Shown here: piece after piece, positions 11,476 through 23,018 of the stretch
Position numbering within the stretch: the first letter of the stretch is position 1
How the letters are laid out: every line of letters begins with the position of its first letter
Assembly: GCA_963576785.1 (NCBI GenBank)
Contig: OY756143.1
Coordinates: 558,001 to 622,000, forward strand
Source of the DNA: Chlorophyllum brunneum
Lineage: Eukaryota; Basidiomycota; Agaricomycetes; Agaricales; Agaricaceae
DNA: 64,000 nt
Direction of reading: 5' to 3'
The notes under the pieces: model-generated
Seen by the model: the letters and a program-made list of their open reading frames with translations, nothing else
Databases searched by the model: none
Told to the model about the DNA's origin: nothing
Position numbers and translations under genes: made by a program

Positions 11476-14400
11476 AGCTTGGATTGGTTTTGTTCAGTAG
11501 TGTTGATTTCGAACGATTGGGAACGCAACCCACGTACCATGTATTTTTATGCGATTTACGACGGTGTATTAATGACACGACATGATGTCCAAATATAACG
11601 AGTCCTATTCTTATCACCGTATTGGGTCCTGGGCTTGTATTCAGTGTACTAAACGAACCTGAAAGCGAACCTACCTTGGTGCACACCAATCTGAGTGAGG
11701 TTAGTCATGTCGCCCTTCGATAACGTATCTCTTCCCTCGCATCTCCCCCCCTCTGAAACCGGAAAGGTTCTTGTTTCACTGAGTTGGCTAGAGCCACATG
11801 ATTCATATAAGCAATCGGACAAGCAAACAACAGCAGAACCGATGCGGGCCATAACTGTTAGCTGTACCTAAGTTGAGCGGACTGGCCTCACCCCTCCTGA
11901 TCATACCAGGTGATGGTATTGTAATTACCGGTTCTGCTGCGCCGGCGAACTTGAGTTTGGGAAACCAGCCCGGCGGGTGAGGTGACTCTCTATCGCCTCC
12001 GCTAAGAACGCCACGGCAAAACGGGACAACGCCGTTGTTGGAGTCGACCAACAGGGTGGGGAGAGCGCCTAACCACCGCGATCAGGTTGATAATTGGGTG
12101 AGCTAGGGGTGCAGACTAGGAAGGGAGTGGGCATCGATCCACGTTGTGTATGTGTGGGAGAATCGTGCACAATCGTTGTCCCGCCGGATCTAAGCGCCTC
12201 GAGCCCATAGAGACTGAGTATATGGGGAGGGGAGAAGGGAGGCATAAAGGACATGACTAGGGTAAACCAGCTCGGCCAATGTCCGCGTCATCTGGAACGG
12301 CTTAAAAGATTTCTGGTGGTCCGCAGAGTATTGCGGGTCGCGAAGGCGAAAGCCTTGGGTCATCAATATGGCCTGTGACTGGGGAAGTAAGAATTAAGGT
12401 TCGGGAAGCACCTGAGGCGGCCGGGGTTGGCACAGCGGATCCATTTACGCAGTAGAGCGCCCTCTTATACACCCAGTATTTCTGCTTGTTTGGTACTGCC
12501 TATTTTTATTCTTTTCCTGTCCCTGGATTTCAACACGCCACGCTGAAACCTTGCATGAGGCAACAACTCCCGTTCGGCTGTCAAGAGTTATTGGAAATAG
12601 AACGTTCGGAGTAGTGACTGTAGCATTTATATCTTCCCTCGTCATCCTTTTGGGTATCTGAGCATGTGCGCAAGATTCGCCGTACTCGATTGGCTATCAA
12701 TCTGTCCAGAACCCCCAGATCCTCGCAATCTATGCTCATCGGTACCGGATCGTTGTCGTCAGGCTGGTGGGGGAACTGAAACCAAAATGGACCTAGACTT
12801 TGTGGGCGGTTGCAAATGACCTGATTGAACCGAACGCAATTCCAAACGACGGGTTCTGAACCGTGGAGGTTGTTGGGATTTCCCCAGATAGAGGTCTTCT
12901 GGCGCACAAAAACGAGCCAGCCTGTAGTTCAAGTTCAAACCTATTCCAGGCAGATTCTTGCTAAAGAGGACTCTCCCACTTGGTACTAAACAAGAGGTTT
13001 TGTGCAGGACCGGGGAAGCTTTCAAGGCGTCTCATCGAGAAGAGACAATCCTGCGAAAGGACTTCAATATATCGGCCGATCCTTGCATCATTTTTCCTGA
13101 CAGCAGGCGAGCAAATGTAGTTTCCATCATGAGCACTTTGATATGTTTTCAGAAATAAACATAACAACGTGACAGTTAGATTCGAAGACTCTATCTTTTT
13201 AGCTTGTGCCAACACAGCTAGGATTGCAAAGGATCGCTGAGGAGATCCAGGATTTCAACGGAGGCTCCAGAAAGCGTGATCCGGCACGATTCACGATATC
13301 GAGGCCTGGGCGAACGTAGCTCGAGATCCTGACAAGATATTTCCCAAAAATGGGTCCGACGGAGGGTATGCTTTAGGCATCTTCATATTTAACGTTCCCC
13401 GAACTTGAGTGGATGTCGTTCCCGAGATCTAGCCCTCGGTCGGAGAGAGTATTGTGGTTATTTTCAACACCTCCTGCCGGCACGGTCTCTCCAGTCCGTA
13501 TCGCCACATTTAAACACAGAAAGTGAACCCTGTTATTATTTTTGTTCTTGCCAAAGGCCAAGGTCAGACTCCAAAGGGGCACCGACAAGTCCAGACACAG
13601 GCTCTCTCCCGCGTGTATCGGCGTTGGTATCCTGGGACAGGACAAAATCAGGTCCTGGCCAGAAAAAAACACTGAAAATTCCGCTCATGTCCAAGATTGA
13701 GAATCAGCAGTTTACGAGTCCCAATGCCAGAGACCTTGAGCTCTCGGGGGGAGGTGTAAAGTCCGCACTTGTCCCAAGCTCGGCATTCTCGGGCAATACT
13801 GGATCACATGACTCCTTAACCAGCCCTAAACTCGATGCATTCATCACAATTTTTTTTTCTGGTTTCTTCATCTGCTCTTCCTTTCCTACCCTTTAGTCGT
13901 CAATTCCGGGACCAGGTTCGTCACTTTCCGTTCTTCGAAAGGATGTCACTTTTTTTTCTCGTCGAGTTTCGTCATCGTACCTGATTGTCGGAACAATGTG
14001 GCTTTTTTGTCATAGTTACACTGATCGGTCTCTTCTTCGCCCTGGCTTCAAATTGTGTGCTAACGGTGTTTCTAGTTGGTTTCAGATGCCCAGGATCGTC
14101 TCTACTATGAAGGAGAGATAAATTCTCGGGCTGCCCTGGAATAATCCTGTGATATGGGTGGTCTGGACGGGGTTGAGTTAGCAGAATGACTGGTGAGTGC
14201 CTGAGCCCTATTTATTGTATCTACGGCCCGGCGCATACACCGTATCCTAAGGATGATCCAAAACCTTTCAAACTAGAGTATCTGAGCATCTCTACGGAGA
14301 TCCAATGCTTTGAACATAACTCCATACTGATTTTTCCCTGTAATTTTCCGGACCGTTACTGATCCTGACTCCAGATATCCCACCCCGTCCTCCCTTGCGC

Positions 14401-15126
14401 CCCTCTAATTCTCCTAGTCTTCTTGAAGCGGCGATAGGCGTACGATGGGTCGCCGGATGAGGGTGAAAGTGTTGGGCTGCATGCGAAATCGTATGTATTA
14501 CATTCATTCCCCTTCTGTTGATGATACAATGGAGTTACCGCCTGAGCTGGTCTCCTGGACTAGCATTGACGACAACTCCACGGCTGTTTTTTTATTTCTT
14601 CTGAACCACCCCGCTTTCAATAGTCCTGAGTGTACTAGATACTGATGTCTTGCCAGGTCTTGGCCATTGGTCCCATAACGCCTGGCTGGGTTGTGCACTG
14701 AGCCCTAATTCGGCCTTGTAAGTGTAAATTCCTCTCCATTCAAATGATGTTCCATCACGACGGTCTTCGTATCATTGCTGCCGAAAATGCCCGCACAGCT
14801 CAAAACCCCGGGCACCCCCCTCTGATCTCCTCGATCTTGTCCTAACTCATTACTGACGTCTGACACGCTCTAGATAAACTCGTATTGACTTGGATTATTG
14901 ATGCTGGTAAGTATTGAATTCACTGTTACGATACGTGATGAAATATACACTATATCAATCAACTAGAAGCTGTTGATGAGCCTCGGCATTGATTATATCT
15001 GTTCATTCCTGAACATCCTGCTCGTATACCCAGAATAAACTGCTCACTTATTCTATTTTCAGGGTCATATGTTTTATATTACGCCTCATAATTGATTAGA
15101 TATCCAAGAATATACTATATCTGCTA
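11476..15126. other. Intergenic region, no recognised gene
   Basis: Short frames only. The longest (plus 13405-13896, and minus 12581-12907) show no known domain. The stretch 13850-14150 is T-rich on the plus strand. No tRNA, transposon end or clear coding splice chain was seen over these 3.6 kb. Confidence 0.45.
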
Positions 15127-16869
15127 TCAGCCTAGCAATTCTCCCGGACGTCCTATTGTTGATACGAGAATTACGTCTGCATTCTCTTTCAACCACCTCC
15201 AGAATTCTCGATCACGATGAAAGTGTCCATCAAGGCAAAACGCAGGCGAACTTCGGGGCCGTAATATAATGATCCGGCGGAGGAGGGATATACTGGTATC
15301 AGGGTCTCCACAGATGCCAAGCCACTTGAGATTGGGCCAGGGTATTGTTGGACTCGACATTGCAGAACCGGGGACGAGGTGGCGGATGATGGGGTTGACG
15401 GAGACCCGTATCAAAGTGAGATTGCGGAGGTTTGGAAACGCCCACGAGAGGTCAGGCAAGGCGTCCAGCGGGCCTTGGATGTTATTCATAATCAATGATT
15501 GCAGTACGGGGTATTTCCCTACTTTCCTGGTGAATGCTACCACCAAATGCTTCCACTGCCCACTCGAAATATCTCGCACCGCCAGCGATTGCAACTTCGG
15601 AACATCGAATGCACCAACGAATTTGGCGAAGTCCAACTCGTCATCGGTACATCTGTGCTTCTTGGCACTGATCTCGAACCTTTTTAACGACGGCATCTTC
15701 AACGGATGGACGGGCTGTCCTAAGCTTGAAAAGGCAGCCGTGGTGTCGATGTTCACGATGATCATGTTCTCGAGCGAGGGTAGTCCAGCAAGGACTGTCA
15801 TAACGTTCGACCAGTGGGGCCAGTTGACATTGTCAAGCTCAAGGGTGCCAATGTTACGCGAGAGGTTCAGGCAGCTCCAAGCATGGTATAGGCTGCACGA
15901 ACGAACGGATAACGATGGTAAACCGGGGTATAAAGCGGAACCAGTCCGCGAATATTGTACCATATTGTAGGTGGGCGGTGGCACCGAGGTATCCTCGACA
16001 ACAAAGGATTCCACTGATGGGAAGGAAAAGACACGGATTAGCGCGGCGAGGTAGGGTGTCAGTCCTTCCGTCGTGATTGCATGAAACGTGCGAAGAGCGG
16101 GTAGATCAAGGAAGTAGCCATCCTGAGGATTTATGGCCTCAAGGACAGCCTCTGGTGTGACGTGTAGTGTCAAGTTGCGCAATGCAGTCGATCCCCCTAT
16201 GAGCTCCTTAAGCTCTGCATATTCTGGCCAAACGCCATCTCCCCGAACGTCCAAGGAACGAAGGTTCTCCAAGGGCAACGTTGTGCCTATGAAAGATATA
16301 TTACGGAGTGCTAGGTAACGCAAGGATGGGAGGTGACCATCAAACAACCCAGGATCCAGATGGAGGAAACGTTGTGGGGAGAAGTAGCAGAGTTGGAGCG
16401 TTTCGAGTTGGGGAACTTGGATTCCATGGAGGAAGTGAAAGATGTCGGTTCTAGGGGTAACGATAGAGAGCAACCTCCAGCGTTTGCAATGAGGAAGGAA
16501 GAGTTCCATAACATCCTCTGTACGAGCCGGGTCCCAGGAACAGTTGAGGTAGATGCTCAGGGGATAATCACCCGAACGTTCGAGATAGTTTGGGAGATTG
16601 TATATCAGTGGGTCTAGGTTGCCCTGGGACAGATGGTAAACACTCCATAGAGACGGGCAATGATGTGCTGTCTCCCGCCAATTCCATGAGATTTTCTCTA
16701 TTAATGCACGAAAATGCAAGTCCGGTTCTTCGTCTGCGAAACAACCCAGCTCAAAAATGAGTGCAAGGATTTCGTTGGGAATCGAGTCGATAGATGGGTA
16801 TGTGGAGAGGTTGATGGTAACATTAGTGTAGTCTTGGCTAATCGTTTCTGGTGTCCAGCCACCATCCAT
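15127..16869 (-). CDS. F-box protein with LRR-like repeats
   Basis: This is a single uninterrupted 580-codon frame, unusual here because most neighbours are intron-rich. Residues about 28-75 form an F-box-like helix bundle (SIPNEILALIFELGC, then SWNWRETAHHCPSLW), the Skp1-binding part of SCF ubiquitin ligase receptors. The rest shows irregular leucine-rich repeats such as LPSLRYLALRNISF, LENLRSLDVRG, LPSLENMIIVNID and FPNLRNLTLIRVS, the expected substrate-binding solenoid. Agaricomycete genomes contain large, rapidly diverging families of such proteins whose targets are mostly unknown. The start at 16869 is the first ATG of the open frame and lies ahead of the F-box. Substrate cannot be inferred. 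Confidence 0.75.
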   Translation of the reverse strand: MDGGWTPETISQDYTNVTINLSTYPSIDSIPNEILALIFELGCFADEEPDLHFRALIEKISWNWRETAHHCPSLWSVYHLSQGNLDPLIYNLPNYLERSGDYPLSIYLNCSWDPARTEDVMELFLPHCKRWRLLSIVTPRTDIFHFLHGIQVPQLETLQLCYFSPQRFLHLDPGLFDGHLPSLRYLALRNISFIGTTLPLENLRSLDVRGDGVWPEYAELKELIGGSTALRNLTLHVTPEAVLEAINPQDGYFLDLPALRTFHAITTEGLTPYLAALIRVFSFPSVESFVVEDTSVPPPTYNMVQYSRTGSALYPGLPSLSVRSCSLYHAWSCLNLSRNIGTLELDNVNWPHWSNVMTVLAGLPSLENMIIVNIDTTAAFSSLGQPVHPLKMPSLKRFEISAKKHRCTDDELDFAKFVGAFDVPKLQSLAVRDISSGQWKHLVVAFTRKVGKYPVLQSLIMNNIQGPLDALPDLSWAFPNLRNLTLIRVSVNPIIRHLVPGSAMSSPTIPWPNLKWLGICGDPDTSISLLRRIIILRPRSSPAFCLDGHFHRDREFWRWLKENADVILVSTIGRPGELLG

Positions 16870-17798
16870 TGATGGGCCGGAGTCAGGGCTCTATGTAGTC
16901 GGTTCGTATGAAAAGCATTCCGGTTGAACACGAACACGTACCTTTGGGCCTCAACGGAGCAGGTAGAGGAGGAGAATGGGGCAAAGGGGAGAGTGGGTGT
17001 TGGAATTTAAAATTTCATTGCTGGATTATATATGCCCTGCATTCGCCAGGTCCGAACTGCGAAGTGGAGGTGGCGGTGCAACAGACAATTATCCTCTTCA
17101 TGATCGAAAAATTCCAAGTCCCTATCTGGGTCTATCGTGACCGGCCTCGCTAGTTATCCCTAGAAAGACAAAACGCACTTCGACCGAGCATGTTGACCTG
17201 CATCCGAGGTTGGACCACCCAAGGAACAGACCAGAGGCCTCCGCGTATCACTTATCAAGTTCCGAATCCTCTTACGTTTGTATCCAACAGCTAGTAAAAC
17301 GAATCCATGCCAACCGAATTTAGATTGCATGGCGAGGCGGGAGTCTCCTTAGTAGAGTCTGGTGCCCGGTTTGATGATTGGTAGTGCCCAGTGTTTGATT
17401 AGCAGCGAGTGTCCCCAATAACCCTAACACCAGGGATGATCCAGGCGTTCCGGTACGGTGTATCGTTCGGCACTAACAGAGCGCCCCCTTTGTTGGATTG
17501 GGGTCGCAGTTGTGTAATTCCGAAGGCCCTGGTCAGTATGTGAAACAAAGAATCCGTGGTTGTATCTTTGAGTGGGGGTCCGGGAGGTATCTATCGCGTC
17601 TTTCAGGTTGTTCCTGACCAAAACTCCCACCAGACAGCCAAAACTGTATCTGCGCAAGGGCATGGACACCACATTAAATCATACCATGTGTTCCAATTGT
17701 TGACCGTCAAAACCTTAGGACATGAAGTAACGGACTAACAAGCCAGAGGCCCTGGCATGAAACGAATGGATGGTGTCCATACCTCAGAAAAGACGGAA
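16870..17798. other. Intergenic region, no recognised gene
   Basis: It lies between the start of the F-box gene and the 3' end of the TMEM53-like gene, both on the minus strand. Only short frames are present, with no recognisable product. Confidence 0.5.
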
Positions 17799-18937
17799 TC
17801 AGACCAATGCCTCATTCCACACCCGTTCGACAGCACCCCAATATCTACTGGGATCCGTCCTCGCATGGGCAACATGTTTGGACTCCTTTCCAAACTTTTC
17901 AAAACGTACATTCAACCCCGTTCTTCTAACATCATCAATATGCTCCTCTACCGCCTTCGCAGGGACCATTTCATCTCCTTCCGAATATATATACAACCTC
18001 GGTGTATTCTTTCCTATCCACGGCAATATGTTTGGATCGTTGAGTCGTGATCTCAAGAGCAAGATGCGGGGCCTTATGCGCAAAAGATATTTCATGATGA
18101 GCTGAAGGCAGAAGAAAAGGGTAACGATGATTCTCAATAGGATGCGGATGAAAGGGTGGGAGGCAGATGCAGAAAATGCGCGTTGGGCTGAGGAGAAGCT
18201 GCCATCGCCTGGACAGGAGTCGAGAATAATAGCGCTAGTTAAGGTGGAGGAGGCCGTAGGCTGGTGTTGGGAGATGATACTGCTGAGGGTCATGAGTTGG
18301 CAACAGCCACCTGTGGAGATGGTCAATCCGGACTGAATGATTCGAGTATCTTTGGAGTGTACCGTTACTGAATGTATGAATTAGAACTCGATGTCGCGGG
18401 AGAGGCATCAATGGCTCCGAGGCAGACTCTCGTGCTATTAAAGTTTGATGCGCGGGAGGAATTAAGCCGATGGCTTCCAGTGTCTCTACCAATGGGCTCA
18501 GGGCTTTCCGCTATTGCAGGCCAGGACGACGGAACAGAATGTATACTATATGAGAATCGAACATGATTGGGCGTCATTGATCGCTCACCTGTGCATATTC
18601 AGTGCTCCAGAAGAAGGAAGGCTCGCATTGAGTAAGGATAACGGTGGTATTCGGGTATCGTTCGCGATATTTTGAGGTATATTTCTGCAGGTGGGGAAGC
18701 TTAGCTGCCACTAGAGAAAGTGAACTTCGTATCAGCTCTAGATGTCGAAGAGGAAATCCATACTCCAGCCAAACATCAGTATGATCCTAGAAGAAAACAT
18801 CAATCACCAGTTGAACTATGGCGAAGGTTCACTCACGTGGGGTGCGAGGGATCAACAGCATTGGGCTCTGGTGGTCTATAAAGGCGTATCCCGTTGCCCA
18901 GGTTAATATAAGTATTGTGGGAGTTCAAAGAAACCAT
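17799..18937 (-). CDS. TMEM53-like DUF829 alpha/beta-hydrolase-fold protein
   Basis: The minus-strand gene starts at the ATG at 18937 (MVSLNSHNTYINLGNGIRLY). Exon 1 is 18837-18937 and exon 2 is 18764-18786. Exon 3 begins at 18710, where splicing restores ILMFGWMAAKLPHLQKYTSK, the N-terminal hallmark of the family. Next come RYPNTTVILTQCEPSFFWST, an exon with VETLEAIGLIPP and RVLIHTFSNG (nucleophile-elbow position), and the last exon from about 18300 with TSAIILDSCPGDG. A hydrophobic helix and the C-terminal TPRLYIYSEGDEMVPAKAVEEH and SKHVAHARTDPSRYW complete it. Human TMEM53 is a nuclear-envelope protein; the fungal members have no agreed substrate. It is divergently arranged with the PPE1 gene, with 324 bases between the start codons. 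Confidence 0.85.
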
Positions 18938-19261
18938 CCTGGAAGTTGGGCGTATTCTGTCATGGTTCGATCAGTTCGGGATGCGAAAATGAAAGTTTAT
19001 AGTATAACTTACAGTAACCTCAAACGCCCAGCGGAGTGTGCTCTGGTGAATTGGCCCGGACAATTACGGACGACGACGTGGATAGAATTCAACCGCACAA
19101 AAATAACACGCCATGGGCTGAAGCAGTTGATTTTCTTGGGGTTTTAGTCCCTGATGCCGTCAAACCAGGTTCTCGGAAGTGTTTGGTTCAGAAGCCGATG
19201 CCAAACATCGAGTGTCGTTTTCCATTTCAGGCCTTGGAATAGTGGCTCAGTACCTCAACCT
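18938..19261. promoter_or_regulatory. Shared divergent promoter region
   Basis: A 324-base spacer separates the start codon of the TMEM53-like gene (minus) from that of PPE1 (plus). It must contain both promoters. I saw no clear TATA box or known factor site. Confidence 0.55.
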
Positions 19262-21013
19262 ATGTCAGATCTCTTCCGGTCAGCAATAAGCTCACGTCTT
19301 GCAAGGCTCCCACCCGATATCCCCGTCTACGGTGACGAGGACTATGAAAACGGTGAGGAGGAAGAGGCGGCTGATTCCGTCGGAACACTGCCAGGCAGTG
19401 GTATGGGCCCTCCCGCAATGCAAGTCGAGTTCATTCGACTTCCTTTAGGAGAATTATCTGAGACAACAAATCAAGGCCGTCTAGTAATAGAAATCGAACG
19501 AAGAAAGCACCCAATCCAGAATTTACACCGTTATCTGCATCGGGGTATTTTAAAGAAGCGGTAGAAGTAGTCGTTCCATCTAGGAACCTCGAAGCCAGAG
19601 TGTACTACACGCCACCCAAGTTTACTGATGGGACCGCCATGGTCTGCCATCACGGTGCAGGGTACTCTGGACTCAGCTTTGCCTGTTTTGCGAAGGAAGT
19701 GACGGACCAGACGAATGGGGAGTGTGGAGTTTTGGCCTTGGATGCCCGACGACATGGTCAGTACCTGGTTATGAGAACCTTAAAACTCTAGCAAGTTGAC
19801 CCTTACTCGTCACACATATAATTTAGGAAGAACCACTTCCATCGAGGACGATAACGATCTCTCAATCGGCGTTCTTATTGAAGACTTCACCGAGCTACTG
19901 CAAGTAGTGTTTCCAGACCCGGCCGTAGCACCGACTCTATTGGTTAGTATCGGACGTTGCCACATTTTTCGCGATCAGAGTTACAGCGAACTGATTCTGA
20001 TGTTCCTTTCCCTGGGGAAACAGCTCGTTGGGCATAGTATGGGCGGTTCTGTTGTAGTCCAAGCATGTCCCAAACTACTGGGGCGCGGGTACAAGATCAC
20101 TGGTGTAGCGGTTCTTGATGTCGTCGAAGGTACTTAATAATCTCTCGCTCCATTGTCACGAGTTCATTTCGCTCATACGACGTCTCAATCTATGCCTTTA
20201 TCTTCAGGCTCTGCCATCGAAGCTCTCCCTCATATGCACAGCCTCCTGAATGCCCGACCAGAAGGCTTCGACACCATTGAAGGGGCTGTAGAGTGGCAGT
20301 AAGTGACTTCCTACATTGGTGTCTCCCCCGAATCATGATTTCATTTCCCAACTGCCCATGTCATACCTCGACCCTTACCACATGTTTTGTTGCCGACATC
20401 ATTGGCTTTTCCCCCTTGTTCTTGTTCTCATTCTGGGTCAATCTAACTCCATGTCGTCTCTACAGTGTGACGACAAATACGATTCGAAATCCGACTTCGG
20501 CCAGGATCTCCATTCCATCTATCATCAAACAAGATGACACCGCTGTGCATCCATATCAATGGCGCACCCCGCTCCGCTCAACTGCACCCTACTGGAAAAG
20601 TATGTTTTTACCCCATCTTTCTTCCGCGAACCCGTTTGTACCGATACTAGACGGCTGACAGATGAAAACTAGGCTGGTTCACGGGACTCTCCAACCATTT
20701 CCTCGCAGCACGCACCGCTCGTCTGCTAGTGCTCGCGGGTACAGATCGGCTCGACACAGAATTAATGATAGGTCAGATGCAAGGTAAATTTCAACTTGTA
20801 GTTGTTCCTGGAACAGGACATATGATCCAGGAGGTACGTACTCTGGATTCTTCTTTTCCAAACACATGGACGCGAAGTTGATGCATCACTATGACTTCGG
20901 CGTGCTGATGGATGTAATAGGACGATCCGACAAGATTGGCTGAAATTTTAGTCGAATTCTGGCGCCGTAATGAGCGTGTGGTAGTAGGCATCAAGAAGGT
21001 CGGAGATCTCTGA
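19262..21013 (+). CDS. PPE1: Protein phosphatase methylesterase 1
   Basis: Ppe1/PME-1 removes the methyl ester from the C-terminal leucine of the PP2A catalytic subunit. The frame starts at [19 protein letters not shown], followed by an acidic segment. After an intron it resumes with [16 protein letters not shown] and [21 protein letters not shown], the family's signature stretch. Further exons give [13 protein letters not shown], the nucleophile motif [13 protein letters not shown] near 20035, [54 protein letters not shown] and [20 protein letters not shown]. The Asp region ([20 protein letters not shown]) and the His motif ([20 protein letters not shown]) follow. The stop is at 21011-21013. 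About seven short introns are needed. All triad residues are present. Confidence 0.94.
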
Positions 21014-23018
21014 TTTGTTACGCACCAACTCAGCGGTTCTGGTTGTTACGACTATTTTAGAGATTGTATGCGAACATTTTTACGCCAAACTGTTCTCGAT
21101 GGAGGTGACCGTCAAATTATGCGTAGTGCCCGGGCGTGATGCGACTAGAATGGCCAACTCTGTGGACGAGGCTTCATGGACCCTCGGTTACCTAAGTCTT
21201 GGTCTTTCATATTACTGACTCCGCCGAAAGCTTTTTTTGGGGCATATGAGATGGATCCTGCATTTTGAGTTAGGTCATAATAGTTTCTCTCGAACCATCG
21301 TTCGGATGGGTGACTCAGTCTGGTGAAGAAGTTCGAATCCCCTAGCACGACTCGTTGATGCACTCGACAGTAGGTTCCATGAATCTGTCTAGAACCGTAT
21401 CCTTATGTCGGTACTTCTCCTACAGCAACTCTCAGCAACCCCAACGTGGACCCACTGTTACTGACGGTCCATTAGACCTCCGGGTCCTTTGGTCTTCCCC
21501 GACTATCGCATAAGTGACTACTCTAATATCATCAAATGACGAGCGGAAATTGATAGTTCGTGGATGAGATTCTGACGGCACTGTAGACGGACGAGAAAAG
21601 GGAATAAAGGGGACATTTCGCGAAAGATCAGGTTGGTAGATAATTCCCGTTGGCTTCTCTGTTGCTTGTTGCAATGACTCTGGATTACGACCATTAATTA
21701 GCTCTATTAATTTGATGATTGATTAGAGCCATCTTTGCCTGATTTCTCTAGCAAAGTTTTACATGTGCCATTAAGAAGTAATGCGTGTTGCTGCACATCG
21801 TTTAATGGTTCTATGTCCATGCTGGTTAGAACTTCTACGTGTGACCCACTGGGATGTATTCATCTTATTACGAATATTTCCACTGAGGGGAAGCTGGTGC
21901 TCGGATGGGGTACGTTCGAGCATCATGTATCTTTGCTCTAAAGTGCATGTTCTCTCGCTCGGGGTTTACCTCGTGATTCAATTAGGCCATGTAGGTCTGC
22001 CCGTCTAGACACTAGGGATTGAGATCTAAGCCCACTCGGAATCCATCTGAAAGTATTACTTAAGTGTTTGTTCTCCCCATTGCCTTGCAGATGTCCTGTA
22101 AAACGGCGTTTCGAACCCCCACACGATAATATCTTCCCAACTGGCACATCGTCATTATCTCTAGTCCATGCCAACACTGCCTGAGATAACCTTGAGTCCA
22201 ACCCGCCTACGAGGCCCGCCGGAGTTATAGCGCGCCTCTCGCTTACTGTAGCGTGGGTGGTGTCTCCGGAGAGTATGGCCAAGCCGCCACCTCCGGGGCA
22301 CCATTGATGTTCTCTTATACAAGAGCTCAGAGGGGCCGGTTATACTGGCGAATCGGGAAAAAGCTGCGAAGGGTCACTCGGTTGAATCAATCGTTCGCGA
22401 AATAAAGAGGAGTGGTACAGTCAAGTTGGTACGATTTGGTATTGCTAGAAGTTGCAAATTACGCTACAGTTGTTTGCCCAGTCAAGAGCTAGAGCGTGCT
22501 AAGTAAGCATCGTATCTGCTCAAAAAGTCACAAGCTCAGTGACAACACATTATACTTCTCTTGCAGACTCCTCCGCGAAGTCAGATGTTAATTAAAGTCC
22601 AGAATAGCTACATTCGTGAATGGGAATGCTTTTCAGGGAGGGAATCGTTTCTCTCTCGAAAATCCCCCGTGTTCACGGACCCTGGACTCGTGACCCCACC
22701 CAATCGACCAACTTGTTCATTCTTGCCACACGAGTTACTCTTTACCACGTCGTCCATCGCACAAGAAGGCAGGAAGTCCGAAAAGGCGTCCAATCTGCGT
22801 CGACGTCTCCGCCGATCAGACGTAATCAACAGTAGACGGCGCCCGTGATGGCGAGAATGGATTGTTCGGCTAGTTTCTCCAATAAGGCGCCGATAAATCC
22901 TCTCACTCGCCCTTCACCGGAGAAGGAGGACTTAAAAGCGAAGCTACCACACAGAAAGAATTCCACCCATTCTCCCAGGACAGGGTGGTGGTCTCTTCGC
23001 GACTTAACCGCGACCAAG
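21014..23018. other. Intergenic region, no recognised gene
   Basis: About 2 kb without a recognisable gene. One minus-strand frame of 114 codons (21938-22282) has no known domain. The last ~170 bases are an open frame joined in phase to the carboxylesterase start and could extend it N-terminally, but the signal peptide argues for the downstream ATG. Confidence 0.45.

Noticed and set aside
12080..12260. Possible CRISPR-like or tandem repeats between 11.5 and 15 kb
   Set aside because: No regularly spaced direct repeats were found; the genome is eukaryotic and the region is ordinary intergenic sequence.
15269..15970. 233-codon plus-strand frame
   Set aside because: It is antisense to the F-box gene, whose frame is longer and shows family motifs; the plus frame has none.
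21280..21350. tRNA-like GTTCGAATCCCC segment
   Set aside because: The T-arm stem next to it does not pair (two mismatches of five) and no matching 5' acceptor stem lies about 70 bases upstream.
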